DNA from: Bacteroidaceae bacterium
GTDB taxonomy: Bacteria; Bacteroidota; Bacteroidia; Bacteroidales; Bacteroidaceae
Assembly: GCA_017535725.1 (NCBI GenBank)
Contig: JAFXTO010000032.1
Location: 1 to 61,373 of the forward strand
DNA: 61,373 nucleotides
Direction of reading: 5' to 3'
Position numbers and translations under genes: made by a program. The notes below the pieces were generated by a model. The model was not told where the DNA came from. It ran no database searches and worked only from the letters and a program-made list of their open reading frames with translations. Below, piece by piece: positions 43,161 through 51,699 of this stretch. Every line of letters starts with the position of its first letter. Position 1 is the stretch's first letter.

Positions 43161-44795
43161 TCACTTGCGCGTCAGCGTCAGGTTCAGCGTGCCTACATAG
43201 CGGGCGTTCTTGCCCATTTGGTTGTCTGGAACACTCTTGTTGTCTGCGTTCTGGAGCACCTGTGGATTGGTGAAATAGGTGTGGCTGTGGCCTCCAAGGA
43301 CGAGGTCAATATTGCGGGTGCCGGCTATGAACTCTTCGTCGCTGAGACCGGCAGTCATCCAACCCAGGTGGGAGAGGCAGATGACGAGGTCGCATCCTGC
43401 CTGGTTCTTCAGGTAGTCCGCTATCGGCTGTGCCGTTGTAATGGGGTCCATGAAGCGGACACCCTCGCACGTGTGAGCTGCCACCAGCCCCTCTAACTGG
43501 GGTGAGACGCCGATGACGCCAATCTTCACGCCCGCGCGTTTAATAATAAGGTATGGTTTCACCAGTCCTTCGACGGGGGTTCCCGTGAAGTCATAGTTGC
43601 AGCATACGATGGGGAACTTGGCCTGACGGAAGATGCGAGCCATGTTTTCCAGCCCGAAGTCGAACTCATGGTTGCCGATGGTGGCAGCATCGTAGCCCAT
43701 CAGATTCATCAGGCCCACCTCCACATCGCCGCGATACAGGCTGTAGTAGGCAGAGCCCTGCGAGAAGTCACCGCTGTCGAAAAGCAGTAAGTCCGGTGAG
43801 TACTTGCGGAGGTCACGAATGAGGGCTGCACGGCGTAGGTAGCCTCCCTTGTCTGCCTGTGCGGTGTCGGCGAGTAGTGGGCTAAGCGGCTCTATGCAGG
43901 AATGCGTGTCGTTGGTGTGTACGACGAAAAGAGAAGCCCCTTTCCCGCTCCCCCTCAAGGGGGAGAGTTGAATGTTTTGCTGACGGTTATCGTTGGTCTT
44001 TGCGGACGCCTCGTTAGCTTGGTTGCGCACCTCGCTCTCAGGAGCAGGGGCGATGCTGATTCTTCCTTCGATCTTCGCCGTCGCCTTCTTGCCTTCCTGG
44101 TCCAGCAGTCTGAGATGAGTCATCAGTATTTCGCGCACGGGATCTTCGGTGACGATGCGTTCCGTAGAACGTTTCAGGGAGTAGAGCTTGTCGTTGCCAT
44201 CGGCCAGATAATCTAATGTCGCAATGACATAGGTGGCATCGGGGTCAATGGGTTTGCCAGCAATGGTCGCACTTTTCAGCTTGCCGTCGCGTGTGATGAC
44301 CAGCCGTGCGCTGCTGCTGACCCCTTCGCCGTGGACTGCTGCGATGTCCTGCATCAGCGCTTGTACGTCGCTGCCTTTCATCTTCAGGATGGTGAAGAAG
44401 TTCTCGAAGGGCGAGATGCTGAGGATGTCGCCGCGGCGCACCGTGTCCTTGGGCATGGCAGCACGCAGGCCACCGATGTTGCAGATGCCGAGGTCGGGCT
44501 GATAGCCCATTCGCTGGCCTGCCGCCACGAGTGCGTCGGCCACCCAGTTGCTCAGCAGGCTCTCTGGCCGTCCGCTGGTCATGTACATCTCGCTCTGTCC
44601 GATGTAGGGAGCTCGCAGGCTATCGACGCCAGCCCGGAAAGGAGCGATGAACGCTTCTGCCTCTGCCGACGGATGGGCGTCGAGGGCTTTCGTCACTTCA
44701 ATACGGTGTGGATGCAGGCTCTGCAACGTGTAGTGATGACTCTTGCAACCGACGAGCAAGAGGATGAAAAGGACAGGAAAAAGAGAACGTTTCAT
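43161..44795 (-). CDS. 5'-nucleotidase/metallophosphatase with swapped domain order
   Basis: 544 residues from ATG 44795, giving a lipoprotein signal (FILLLVGC); 26 more codons are open upstream without a signal. Residues about 30-260 are the 5'-nucleotidase C-terminal domain (SNWVADALVAA, NIGGLRAAMPKD, RGDILSISPFENF), and about 290-540 the metallophosphatase domain (VVHTNDTHSCIEP, FDSGDFSQGS, TIGNHEFDFG, GHSHTYF). In the normal enzyme the order is the reverse. The two parts are joined by a linker (NIQLSPLRGSGKGAS) encoded by a palindromic CTCCCCCTCAAGGGGGAG segment. Probably a fusion of two neighbouring genes. Periplasmic or surface phosphatase. Confidence 0.85.
   Translation of the reverse strand: MKRSLFPVLFILLLVGCKSHHYTLQSLHPHRIEVTKALDAHPSAEAEAFIAPFRAGVDSLRAPYIGQSEMYMTSGRPESLLSNWVADALVAAGQRMGYQPDLGICNIGGLRAAMPKDTVRRGDILSISPFENFFTILKMKGSDVQALMQDIAAVHGEGVSSSARLVITRDGKLKSATIAGKPIDPDATYVIATLDYLADGNDKLYSLKRSTERIVTEDPVREILMTHLRLLDQEGKKATAKIEGRISIAPAPESEVRNQANEASAKTNDNRQQNIQLSPLRGSGKGASLFVVHTNDTHSCIEPLSPLLADTAQADKGGYLRRAALIRDLRKYSPDLLLFDSGDFSQGSAYYSLYRGDVEVGLMNLMGYDAATIGNHEFDFGLENMARIFRQAKFPIVCCNYDFTGTPVEGLVKPYLIIKRAGVKIGVIGVSPQLEGLVAAHTCEGVRFMDPITTAQPIADYLKNQAGCDLVICLSHLGWMTAGLSDEEFIAGTRNIDLVLGGHSHTYFTNPQVLQNADNKSVPDNQMGKNARYVGTLNLTLTRK
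43934..43966. repeat. CCCCTC-type palindrome inside the nucleotidase gene
   Basis: CTCCCCCTCAAGGGGGAG (43948-43965) in a wider AGCCCCTTTCCC context matches the arms of the element at 132-297. It is in frame in the coding sequence. Confidence 0.65.
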
Positions 44796-44819
44796 ATCGT
44801 TAAAGTCGCAATTTGCGGG

Positions 44820-44827
44820 CAAAGATA
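44820..44827 (-). promoter_or_regulatory. -7 element for the nucleotidase gene
   Basis: TATCTTTG on the minus strand, 25 bases before the ATG. Confidence 0.55.
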
Positions 44828-44902
44828 CAGAAAAATGCCCAAAAAATGCGTACATGGAAGCAAAAACTTTCAACTTTCAACTTTCAACTCCCAACTTTTT
44901 TG

Positions 44903-44910
44903 TACCTTTG
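44903..44910 (+). promoter_or_regulatory. -7 element for rplS
   Basis: TACCTTTG about 92 bases before the ATG, preceded by AACTTTC simple repeats (44868-44890). Confidence 0.6.
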
Positions 44911-45002
44911 CGCCCGCTTTCCGCCTGGGTCGCTGACAGGATGCAGAGTTCCCTGTTATGCCCTCGCGTGACCGACACAACAATTTAAACCATTCAAAAC
45001 AA

Positions 45003-45371
45003 ATGGCAGACTTAATCAAAATTGCTGAAGAAGCATTTGCTACAGGCAAAACCTACCCCAAATTCAAGGCAGGTGACACCGTAACCGTAGCTTACAAAAT
45101 TGTCGAGGGTAACAAGGAGCGCATCCAGCTCTATCGTGGCGTGGTCATCAAGATCAGCGGTCACGGAGACCAGAAGCGTTTCACGGTTCGCAAGATGAGC
45201 GGCACCGTGGGCGTGGAGCGTATCTTCCCCATCTCGAGCCCGAACATCGACAGCATCACCGTCAACAAGGTTGGTAAGGTGCGTCGTGCCAAGCTCTACT
45301 ACCTGCGCGGCCTCACGGGTAAAAAAGCCCGCATCGCCGAGAAGCGTTCTGGTGCTCCCGCACAGGACTAA
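45003..45371 (+). CDS. rplS: 50S ribosomal protein L19
   Basis: 122 residues from ATG 45003. [29 protein letters not shown], the [14 protein letters not shown] segment and [19 protein letters not shown] are diagnostic. L19 lies at the interface with the 30S subunit. A longer open frame from 44958 has no support. Stands alone here, with its own promoter and a terminator (45426-45465). Confidence 0.97.
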   Translation: MADLIKIAEEAFATGKTYPKFKAGDTVTVAYKIVEGNKERIQLYRGVVIKISGHGDQKRFTVRKMSGTVGVERIFPISSPNIDSITVNKVGKVRRAKLYYLRGLTGKKARIAEKRSGAPAQD

Positions 45372-45425
45372 TTTTGACGCTTCGCCGCAGACAAACAACT
45401 GCCCAGCAGACAAAAAACACTGCAA

Positions 45426-45465
45426 AGCCGCCTCGGACCTGTTCTGGGGCGGTTCCTTGTTTTTA
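45426..45465 (+). terminator. rplS terminator
   Basis: AGCCGCC / GGCGGTT stem with a 15-base loop, followed by CCTTGTTTTTA. Confidence 0.65.
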
Positions 45466-45484
45466 TAGGAATATATATATATTT

Positions 45485-45503
45485 GTCGGCCTAATGACCG
45501 ATT
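45485..45503. repeat. half copy of the palindromic element
   Basis: GTCGGCCTAATGACCGATT matches one arm of the hairpins at 17126-17166 and 45986-46033. The other arm is missing. Confidence 0.6.
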
Positions 45504-45618
45504 CGGGTTTATAGGAATGGATGTGCACCTGTCGGCGTCCTTGTATATGACAAAAGGTCGCGCAGAGGTCGCTTCTCACTATTTTTAGGTATCAAAAGTG
45601 CAAAAAAATGCCAAAAAA

Positions 45619-45650
45619 TTTGTGCGACTCATCGAAAGTGAGTACCTTCG
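45619..45650 (+). promoter_or_regulatory. promoter for the ferredoxin gene
   Basis: TTTG at 45619-45622, 20 bases, TACCTTCG at 45643-45650 (one mismatch). Confidence 0.6.
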
Positions 45651-45738
45651 CGCCGTCGAAAGGCACATTAGGTGCCCCGAGACATCCGACTTTACTCTTA
45701 CTCTATTACTCAAAACTCTTAACCAAAAATTCTCAACT

Positions 45739-45906
45739 ATGGCTTACGTAATTAGCGAAGACTGTGTAGCATGTGGAACCTGCATCGACGAATGTCCCGT
45801 TGGCGCAATTTCCGAAGGCGATATCTACAGCATTAATCCCGACGAGTGCACCGAGTGTGGCACTTGCGCTGATGCTTGCCCCCAGGGCGCTATCAGCCTG
45901 GGCTAA
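45739..45906 (+). CDS. 2[4Fe-4S] ferredoxin
   Basis: 55 residues from ATG 45739. Two CxxCxxCxxxCP motifs (Cys9, 12, 15, 19 and Cys37, 40, 43, 47) for two iron-sulfur clusters, the clostridial-type ferredoxin. The frame is open upstream to 45598, but this would put 47 unrelated residues before the conserved start and precede the promoter. Low-potential electron carrier for anaerobic metabolism. Followed by two strong hairpins. Confidence 0.95.
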   Translation: MAYVISEDCVACGTCIDECPVGAISEGDIYSINPDECTECGTCADACPQGAISLG

Positions 45907-45935
45907 TCCCCACAGTCGCCGAGACACACAAGAAC

Positions 45936-45976
45936 GTCCAAGGCCCCTGCACTTCTTTGGTGCGGGGGCCTTGGAC
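45936..45976. terminator. strong hairpin after ferredoxin
   Basis: GTCCAAGGCCCCTGCA and TGCGGGGGCCTTGGAC pair over 16 bases with one wobble. The following tract is only TGTAATT. Confidence 0.7.
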
Positions 45977-45985
45977 TGTAATTCC

Positions 45986-46033
45986 AAATCGGTCATTAGG
46001 TCGACAAATATATATTCGGCTAATGACCGATTT
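45986..46033. terminator. palindromic terminator, copy 3
   Basis: AAATCGGTCATTAG and CTAATGACCGATTT pair around an AT-rich loop, with T7 after the right arm. It separates convergent ferredoxin and GH2 genes. Confidence 0.75.
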
Positions 46034-46052
46034 GTTTTTTTGTGGTGCGGGC

Positions 46053-48485
46053 TCAGCGGGTTTGTAGCTGTAGTTTGGCCGGTTTCAGACCGTCGGCTGT
46101 TGCTGTGATGGTGACGTTGCCGGCTTCGCGTCCTGCACGCAGGATGGCGAGTGCGCGTCCCTGAAAGAGGCGGCGGTGGTCGGTGGCCGTCAGCTCATCG
46201 CTATAGTGGTCGCCGGAGGAGACGGCCAGGAGGGTCGCGTTCCCGCTGACGGCGAAGCGCACGTCCAGGTTGGCGGTGGGAACCACGCGTCCTTTCTTGT
46301 CCACGGCCTCCACGGTGATGTGCTGGAGGTCTATGCCGTCGGCACGCCATGCTTGTTGGTCGGGAGTCATACGGAGGGCAACGGCAGCGCTGGCCGTCTC
46401 TTCGCGGTGGCGAGCAACCACCTTGCCCCCATTGCGGGCGATGGCTTCGATATACCCTGGCGCGTAGGTCAGCTTGTCCCAGCGTATCTGGTTGCGTGCC
46501 TTGGGGTTGGCACGGTCGTTCTGCTTACGTCCGAGGCTGCGTCCGTTGACCATGAGTTCCACCTCGTCGCAGTTTGTGTAGATGGTCAGGTTCAACTCCT
46601 CACCTGCTGTCCGTGTCCAGTGGTCGGTGAGCTGACGGATGCGCTGCTTGACTCCGTTCCACTCGATGTCGCGGCTTTGCTCCTGGAAACAGAGGTGAAC
46701 TACGGGCTCATCGTCGCGGAAGATGCTGCGGGCGAGGTAAGCGTTGGGCTTAGTGGTGAGGTCGATGTAGAAGACACCCTGCGCCCATCCCTTGGCGGGC
46801 CACCCCTGGCTCTCGCCGAGGTAGTCAATGGCTCCCCAGTAGGCTAATCCGATGACCTTCGAGAGGTCCATCTCGTAGTAGTTAGGTCCCATGGCAGCTG
46901 TGGTGGCTTCGCTCTGGTAGAACATCATCCAAGGGAAGCGGCGTCCGTCGCCGGGGAAGTACATATACCTATAATTATAGGCAGCGATGTCGGTTTCCAT
47001 GACGAGTGGCGCTGGCAGCGAGTCGGTCTCCAGCGAACGTCCGCGTGGGTGCATGGCCACGGTCACGAGGCGGGTGTCATCGTAGCGTTGCAGCAGGGGC
47101 TTCATCATTCGGTAGGGGGTGACGCCCCAGTCGGCAAAGGGGATGTCCCAGTAGGTTTGCAGCTCGTTGCCGAGGCTCCAGAAGACGATGCTGGGGTGAT
47201 TGCGGTCGCGGCGAATCCACTCCGGGATGTCGTGCTGCCAGAGTTCCGTCCACGGCGTGCGTCCTCCGCAGTACTGGGTCAGCCACTTGTCGTAGAGTTC
47301 GTCGACGACGAGGATTCCCAGCGAGTCACAGAGGTCCAGCAGGCTCTCGGAGTAGGGATTGTGGGATGTACGGATGTGGTTGAATCCGAAGTCCTTCAGC
47401 AGCCGCAGGCGTTTCTCAATGGCTCTGGGGTAGGCTGCTGCGCCCAGCGCTCCTAAGGTATGGTGGTTGGCAATACCTTTCAGGATGACCTTGCGACCAT
47501 TGAGCTTCATGCCGAAGGCGGGTGAGAACTCCAGCTGTCGCACGCCGAAGCGCGAGCGCACGCAGTCGGCAACGCGTCCGTCGGCGTGGCAGATGGTGAC
47601 CTCGGCGGTGTAGAGGTAGGGGTCATCGACGTCCCATCGGTGGGCGTCCTTCAGAGCGATGGCAGCCAGCTGGTATTCGCGTGTCCTCTGGTTGCCGCGG
47701 AAGGGTAGGGTGGACGCCTGCTCAGCCACACAGCGTCCGTCGCGGTCGAGGATGCGGGTGATGAACTTCAGCTCACGCACACCACGTTCGAGGACGGTGG
47801 CCTCAGCCTGCACGAACACGCTGTCGGCACCATTGGTCTGGATGCGCAGGGGATGGCGTGTGAAGAAAACCTCGGGGTCGGTGGCCACCACGTGGACATC
47901 GCGGTAGATGCCGGCGCCAGTGTACCACCGGCTGTTGCTGACGCCACGTGTGTCGGCGCGAACTGCCAGCACGTTTTCCTCTCCCCATCGCAGAAGCTTT
48001 GTTACGTCGGCCTCGAATCCCAAGTATCCGTAGTCCGTCTTTCCGATGAACTCGCCGTTGAGCCATGCGTCGCCCGTGTAGAGGATACCCTCGAAGTCCA
48101 GCAGCACCCTCTTGCCCCGCCATGCCTCGTCGGGTGTGAACGTCTTCCGGTACCAACCGATGCCCATCTCCTTGAATCCTCGTGCCGAGAGTCGGCTACG
48201 GACGTTGGCGCCTGGGTCGCTCTCGTCGGGGCGTTCGTCAGCGCCCGGAGCCACCCACGGCTGCTCAATCTGGAAGTCGTGCGGCAGGTCCACGTGCCGC
48301 CAGTCGCTGTCTGCGGTCTGTGGCAACTGCCCCTCGGCAACTTCGCCGGCGTGGAAGCGCCAGCCAAAATTAAAAGGTTCGCGTATGCGCGCGTTATCGG
48401 CGTACAGGGAGGGGGCGGCGCTCAGGAAGAGAACCATGAGCAGGGCTGTTCGCATCAAGGGGGTTAGTCGTTGGGCGTGTTCCAT
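46053..48485 (-). CDS. glycoside hydrolase family 2 (beta-galactosidase-like)
   Basis: 810 residues with a signal peptide (..APSLYA; ATG 48455 is an alternative start). Sugar-binding domain (FNFGWRFHAGE, DLPHDF, GIGWYRKTF), immunoglobulin-like domain, and a TIM barrel with HIRTSHNPYSES and FWSLGNELQ, where the Glu is the likely acid/base; the nucleophile is probably the Glu in FYQSEATT. The C-terminal part resembles DUF4982 and another Ig-like domain. It probably acts in the periplasm on beta-linked galactosides or related sugars. First enzyme of the carbohydrate region. Confidence 0.88.
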   Translation of the reverse strand: MEHAQRLTPLMRTALLMVLFLSAAPSLYADNARIREPFNFGWRFHAGEVAEGQLPQTADSDWRHVDLPHDFQIEQPWVAPGADERPDESDPGANVRSRLSARGFKEMGIGWYRKTFTPDEAWRGKRVLLDFEGILYTGDAWLNGEFIGKTDYGYLGFEADVTKLLRWGEENVLAVRADTRGVSNSRWYTGAGIYRDVHVVATDPEVFFTRHPLRIQTNGADSVFVQAEATVLERGVRELKFITRILDRDGRCVAEQASTLPFRGNQRTREYQLAAIALKDAHRWDVDDPYLYTAEVTICHADGRVADCVRSRFGVRQLEFSPAFGMKLNGRKVILKGIANHHTLGALGAAAYPRAIEKRLRLLKDFGFNHIRTSHNPYSESLLDLCDSLGILVVDELYDKWLTQYCGGRTPWTELWQHDIPEWIRRDRNHPSIVFWSLGNELQTYWDIPFADWGVTPYRMMKPLLQRYDDTRLVTVAMHPRGRSLETDSLPAPLVMETDIAAYNYRYMYFPGDGRRFPWMMFYQSEATTAAMGPNYYEMDLSKVIGLAYWGAIDYLGESQGWPAKGWAQGVFYIDLTTKPNAYLARSIFRDDEPVVHLCFQEQSRDIEWNGVKQRIRQLTDHWTRTAGEELNLTIYTNCDEVELMVNGRSLGRKQNDRANPKARNQIRWDKLTYAPGYIEAIARNGGKVVARHREETASAAVALRMTPDQQAWRADGIDLQHITVEAVDKKGRVVPTANLDVRFAVSGNATLLAVSSGDHYSDELTATDHRRLFQGRALAILRAGREAGNVTITATADGLKPAKLQLQTR

Positions 48486-48515
48486 TGTTATTTCGTTGTT
48501 TTAGTTGTCCTCGCT

Positions 48516-48554
48516 TGTTGGTATTACTGAAAGACCTGTTGGTATTACTGAAAG
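48516..48554. repeat. 21-bp direct repeat
   Basis: TGTTGGTATTACTGAAAG occurs at 48516-48533 and 48537-48554, exactly 21 bases apart, between the GH2 start and the tRNA. Confidence 0.7.
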
Positions 48555-48586
48555 GAGGAAAGCGAACTACATCACTTTCCTCCTTT
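48551..48586. terminator. 12-bp hairpin downstream of the tRNA
   Basis: AAAGGAGGAAAG / CTTTCCTCCTTT around a 12-base loop. It follows the tRNA gene on the minus strand. Confidence 0.6.
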
Positions 48587-48591
48587 TGCAG

Positions 48592-48665
48592 TAGCGGGAC
48601 TCGGGATTGAACCGAGGACCTCATGATTATGAATCATGCGCTCTAACCAGCTGAGCTATCCCGCC
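48592..48665 (-). tRNA. tRNA-Met (CAT)
   Basis: The 74-base cloverleaf is complete: acceptor GGCGGGA / TCCCGCT, D-arm GCTC..GAGC, anticodon stem CATGA/TCATG with loop TTCATAA (anticodon CAT), variable AGGTC and T-arm CTCGG TTCAATC CCGAG. The CCA end is not encoded. The sequence is of elongator Met type; an Ile2 tRNA with lysidine cannot be excluded on the anticodon alone. Confidence 0.93.
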
Positions 48666-48692
48666 ATCACTGTCGTTTTTCAGATTCGGGTG

Positions 48693-48700
48693 CAAAGGTA
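48693..48700 (-). promoter_or_regulatory. -7 element for tRNA-Met
   Basis: TACCTTTG on the minus strand, 28 bases before the tRNA. Confidence 0.6.
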
Positions 48701-48740
48701 CGAATAAAGTTTCGAGCTTAAGGTTTAAAGTCCGTAGTTT

Positions 48741-49050
48741 TTGTGGCAGGACGTGCTATTTTAAGATTTATTTACATATTTCCCGCCTTTTTGCCACTTC
48801 TGAGATGCCACTTCCAAGCTGCCTTTGCCCCATGTCCATGCGTCGGCGCGTCCATGTCCTTGTATCAGATGTCGGCGCGTCAGTACGCCTGTGCGCGTGT
48901 GTATTTATTTAAGGTGTGCTGATTTGGACGCGGGTCGTTGCCGTTTAGGGTCTTCTGTTCGGATACGGTTGTTCTTTTTCGGCGCTTTCTTGCCCCGTGG
49001 AGCCCTTTTTGGCCTATTCTATCCGTTCTTCCTCTCTTTTTTCTGTTTTT
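48741..49050. other. noncoding stretch, no gene recognised
   Basis: About 310 bases between the tRNA promoter region and the promoter at 49051. Several short frames are rich in Cys, Phe and Arg and look spurious. It is T-rich near the right end. Confidence 0.4.
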
Positions 49051-49084
49051 TTTGTGCTCTAAAACCTCAAAAACACTATCTTTG
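49051..49084 (+). promoter_or_regulatory. promoter of a collapsed secreted-protein gene
   Basis: TTTG at 49051-49054, 22 bases, TATCTTTG at 49077-49084. Confidence 0.6.
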
Positions 49085-49115
49085 CACCCGAATAGTCTAA
49101 CTATATCAATAATGT

Positions 49116-49437
49116 ATGTGTGTTAAAGATATTTCGAGGACTAGATTAGTGCTCCTTTTGGCAATAACCTTGACGGGTGGTCTCACCCTGTCGGCACAGA
49201 CCGATTACACCTCCCTGATTACCAACCCCAGTTTCGAACAGAATGCCGATGGCTGGGAACACAAGAGCATGGGAGCCCAAGGCAACAGCGTCTTTGATAT
49301 CAAGGATGGAAAGACGTATATGAAATTCCGCAGCCACCCTAAAGGATGACTTCCAGACACTATCGCCACGCCCAGTCACCGGACAACCCACCCGTGGCAT
49401 CTATGTCGTCGGTGGACGCAAGATAGTGGTCAGATAA
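49116..49437 (+). pseudogene. collapsed secreted protein gene: N-terminus and sorting tail only
   Basis: From ATG 49116 there is a signal peptide (..GLTLSAQ) and the start of a galactose-binding-like module (LITNPSFEQNADGWEHK), open only to 49349. In another frame just downstream, the last codons read TRGIYVVGGRKIVVR and stop at 49435-49437, a type IX tail. The middle of the gene is deleted and the frames are no longer joined. The promoter (49051-49084) is intact. Confidence 0.7.
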
Positions 49438-49482
49438 CGAAACGATTCTTATCCAATAACCAACTAAAACCACAGAGAGACT

Positions 49483-51699
49483 ATGAGACAAAGAATGTTA
49501 ATGACATTGGCGGCAGCAGCCCTCACGCTGAACATTGCCGCGCAGGACATTTCTGTCAGCCGTGCCCGCTACCACCAGGGTGACGACATGAACTGGGCGA
49601 AGCCCGAAACCTCCGACGCCAGCTGGGAGGAGATGGACATCACCAAGACCTGGGATGACCAAGGCAAGGAGTTCAACAACACCTTCGTCTGGTATCGCGC
49701 CCACCTCACCATCCCGCGTAGCCTTCTCAAGGGCTACGACAACCCGAAGTTCGTCCTCTTCGACCTCCCGAAAGCCGATGACGCCGACGAGTGCTACCTC
49801 AATGGCAAGCTGATAGGCAAGACGGGTAGCTTCCCTGGCGACAAGGATGGCTACAGGTCGGCATGGAGTGCCGTGCGCAGCTATCCTGTGGACATCAAGT
49901 CGGGCGGCATCCGCTGGGATGAGGACAATGTGGTGGCCATCCGCGTGTACAACGGTGGCGAGCCAGGCGGTCTGTTCGACCGGCCGCTGTCCGTGCGTGT
50001 GCCCAGCGCCATGGATGGTCTTTCGATGCACTTCACCGACGTCAACGACGGTCAGGCATACTGCAATGTGGAACTGCGCAACGCCTATCCACAGGTTCAG
50101 AACGGCAAGCTGGATATCCAGATAATCGACCGCGCCAACGGAAGCGTGCTGAGCCAGCTCTCGAAAAAACTGACAACGAAAAAGGATAAGCCCGTGTCCG
50201 TCCGCGTGCCCTACGACAAGACCAAGTCGTGCCTGCTCACGGCCACCTACACCGACTCCAAGACGGGCAAGAACATCCAGCGTCGCCTGCCCCTGAAGTA
50301 CCTCCTGACGCCTCCCGCTCCCGCCACTCCTCGCTTCAACACGCCCGCCGTCTTCGGCGTCCGTCCGGGTTCGCCCGTCGTCTTCCGCTTTGGCGTCAGC
50401 GGCGAGAAGCCCATCCGGATTACATCCTCCAACCTGCCTGCGGGCCTGACTCTCACGGAGGAAGGTGTGCTCAGCGGCAGCATCCAGCGTCCCGGTGACC
50501 TCACCTTCACTGTCACGGCAGAGAACGCCAAGGGCCGCGAGCAGCAGCAGTTCACGCTGAAGGTCGGAAGCCAGATAGCTCTCACCCCGCCCATGGGATG
50601 GAACTCCTGGAACTGCTGGGCACTGAGCGTCTCGCAGGAGAAGGTGATGTCCTCCGCCCAGGCACTCATCGACAAGGGACTGGCTGACTACGGCTACTGC
50701 TACATGAACATCGACGACGGCTGGGAGGCTCCCGAGCGCAACCCCGACGGCACTATCGCCGTGAACGAGAAATTCCCCTCGATGAAGGCCCTCGGCGACT
50801 GGCTGCATGAACGCGGACTGAAGTTCGGTATCTACAGTTCGCCCGGTGACTACACCTGCGGCGGATACCTCGGCAGCATCGACCACGAACAGCAGGATGC
50901 CGAAAGCTACAACAGCTGGGGCATCGACTACCTGAAATATGACTGGTGCGGCTACGGCCGTGAGCATGCCAAGGAGAAGGACAAGGGCGTGGCCTCCTAC
51001 GTCCGTCCCTACCTGTTGATGCAAAAGTACTTGCGCGAGCAACCGCGCGACATCTTCTACAGCCTTTGCCAATACGGCATGGCCAAGGTCTGGGAGTGGG
51101 GACGCTACGTGGATGCCAACAGCTGGCGCACCACGGGCGACATCACCGACACGTGGCGCTCGATGTTCGACATCGGCTTCAGGAGGCAGGCAGGACTCGC
51201 ACCCTACGCCGCCCCTGGTCACTGGAACGACCCCGACATGCTGATTGTGGGCAAGGTGGGATGGAGCAGCAACTTGCGTGACAGCCGCCTGACGCCCGAC
51301 GAGCAGTACACCCACATCACCCTGTGGACACTACTGGCCTCGAACATGCTCATCGGCTGCGACATCGCACAGATGGACGAGTTCACCGTCAACCTGCTCT
51401 GCAACAACGAGGTGAATGCCATCAACCAGGACCTCCTGGGACAGCAGGCTGACCGCGTGGTGGATAACGGCGACATCCAGATCTGGGCACGCCCGCTGGC
51501 CGACGGCACTCATGCCATCGGTATCTTCAACGTGGGTAGCAAGGACCTGAAAGTGAACTTCGCCGACTACCTCCAGACAATGGGCATCAGCCAGCTGCAG
51601 AGCGCACGTGACCTCTGGCGACAGAAGGACCTCAACCCTGCCAGTCTCCAGTGGACGATTCCCACCCACGGGTGCGAGTATATCAAGGTAAGATACTAA
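49483..51699 (+). CDS. glycoside hydrolase family 27 alpha-galactosidase
   Basis: 738 residues. Signal peptide (..LNIAAQ), a GH2-type sugar-binding-like jelly roll (about 25-175), a linking domain, an Ig-like putative module (290-360), then the GH27 barrel starting LTPPMGWNSWNCW (368-379). The nucleophile is Asp487 (YLKYDWCGYG) and the acid/base Asp553 (RTTGDI). C-terminal beta domain to the end. It removes alpha-linked galactose, likely in the periplasm. Stop TAA overlaps the next ATG at 51699, so the two genes are coupled. Confidence 0.93.
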   Translation: MRQRMLMTLAAAALTLNIAAQDISVSRARYHQGDDMNWAKPETSDASWEEMDITKTWDDQGKEFNNTFVWYRAHLTIPRSLLKGYDNPKFVLFDLPKADDADECYLNGKLIGKTGSFPGDKDGYRSAWSAVRSYPVDIKSGGIRWDEDNVVAIRVYNGGEPGGLFDRPLSVRVPSAMDGLSMHFTDVNDGQAYCNVELRNAYPQVQNGKLDIQIIDRANGSVLSQLSKKLTTKKDKPVSVRVPYDKTKSCLLTATYTDSKTGKNIQRRLPLKYLLTPPAPATPRFNTPAVFGVRPGSPVVFRFGVSGEKPIRITSSNLPAGLTLTEEGVLSGSIQRPGDLTFTVTAENAKGREQQQFTLKVGSQIALTPPMGWNSWNCWALSVSQEKVMSSAQALIDKGLADYGYCYMNIDDGWEAPERNPDGTIAVNEKFPSMKALGDWLHERGLKFGIYSSPGDYTCGGYLGSIDHEQQDAESYNSWGIDYLKYDWCGYGREHAKEKDKGVASYVRPYLLMQKYLREQPRDIFYSLCQYGMAKVWEWGRYVDANSWRTTGDITDTWRSMFDIGFRRQAGLAPYAAPGHWNDPDMLIVGKVGWSSNLRDSRLTPDEQYTHITLWTLLASNMLIGCDIAQMDEFTVNLLCNNEVNAINQDLLGQQADRVVDNGDIQIWARPLADGTHAIGIFNVGSKDLKVNFADYLQTMGISQLQSARDLWRQKDLNPASLQWTIPTHGCEYIKVRY

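Noticed and set aside
43897-43990. frameshift or two separate genes in the nucleotidase
   Set aside because: The frame is continuous through the linker with no stop or shift.
49498-51315. 605-residue minus-strand ORF
   Set aside because: Antisense of the GH27 gene, which has all catalytic motifs; no promoter or homology features on the minus strand.
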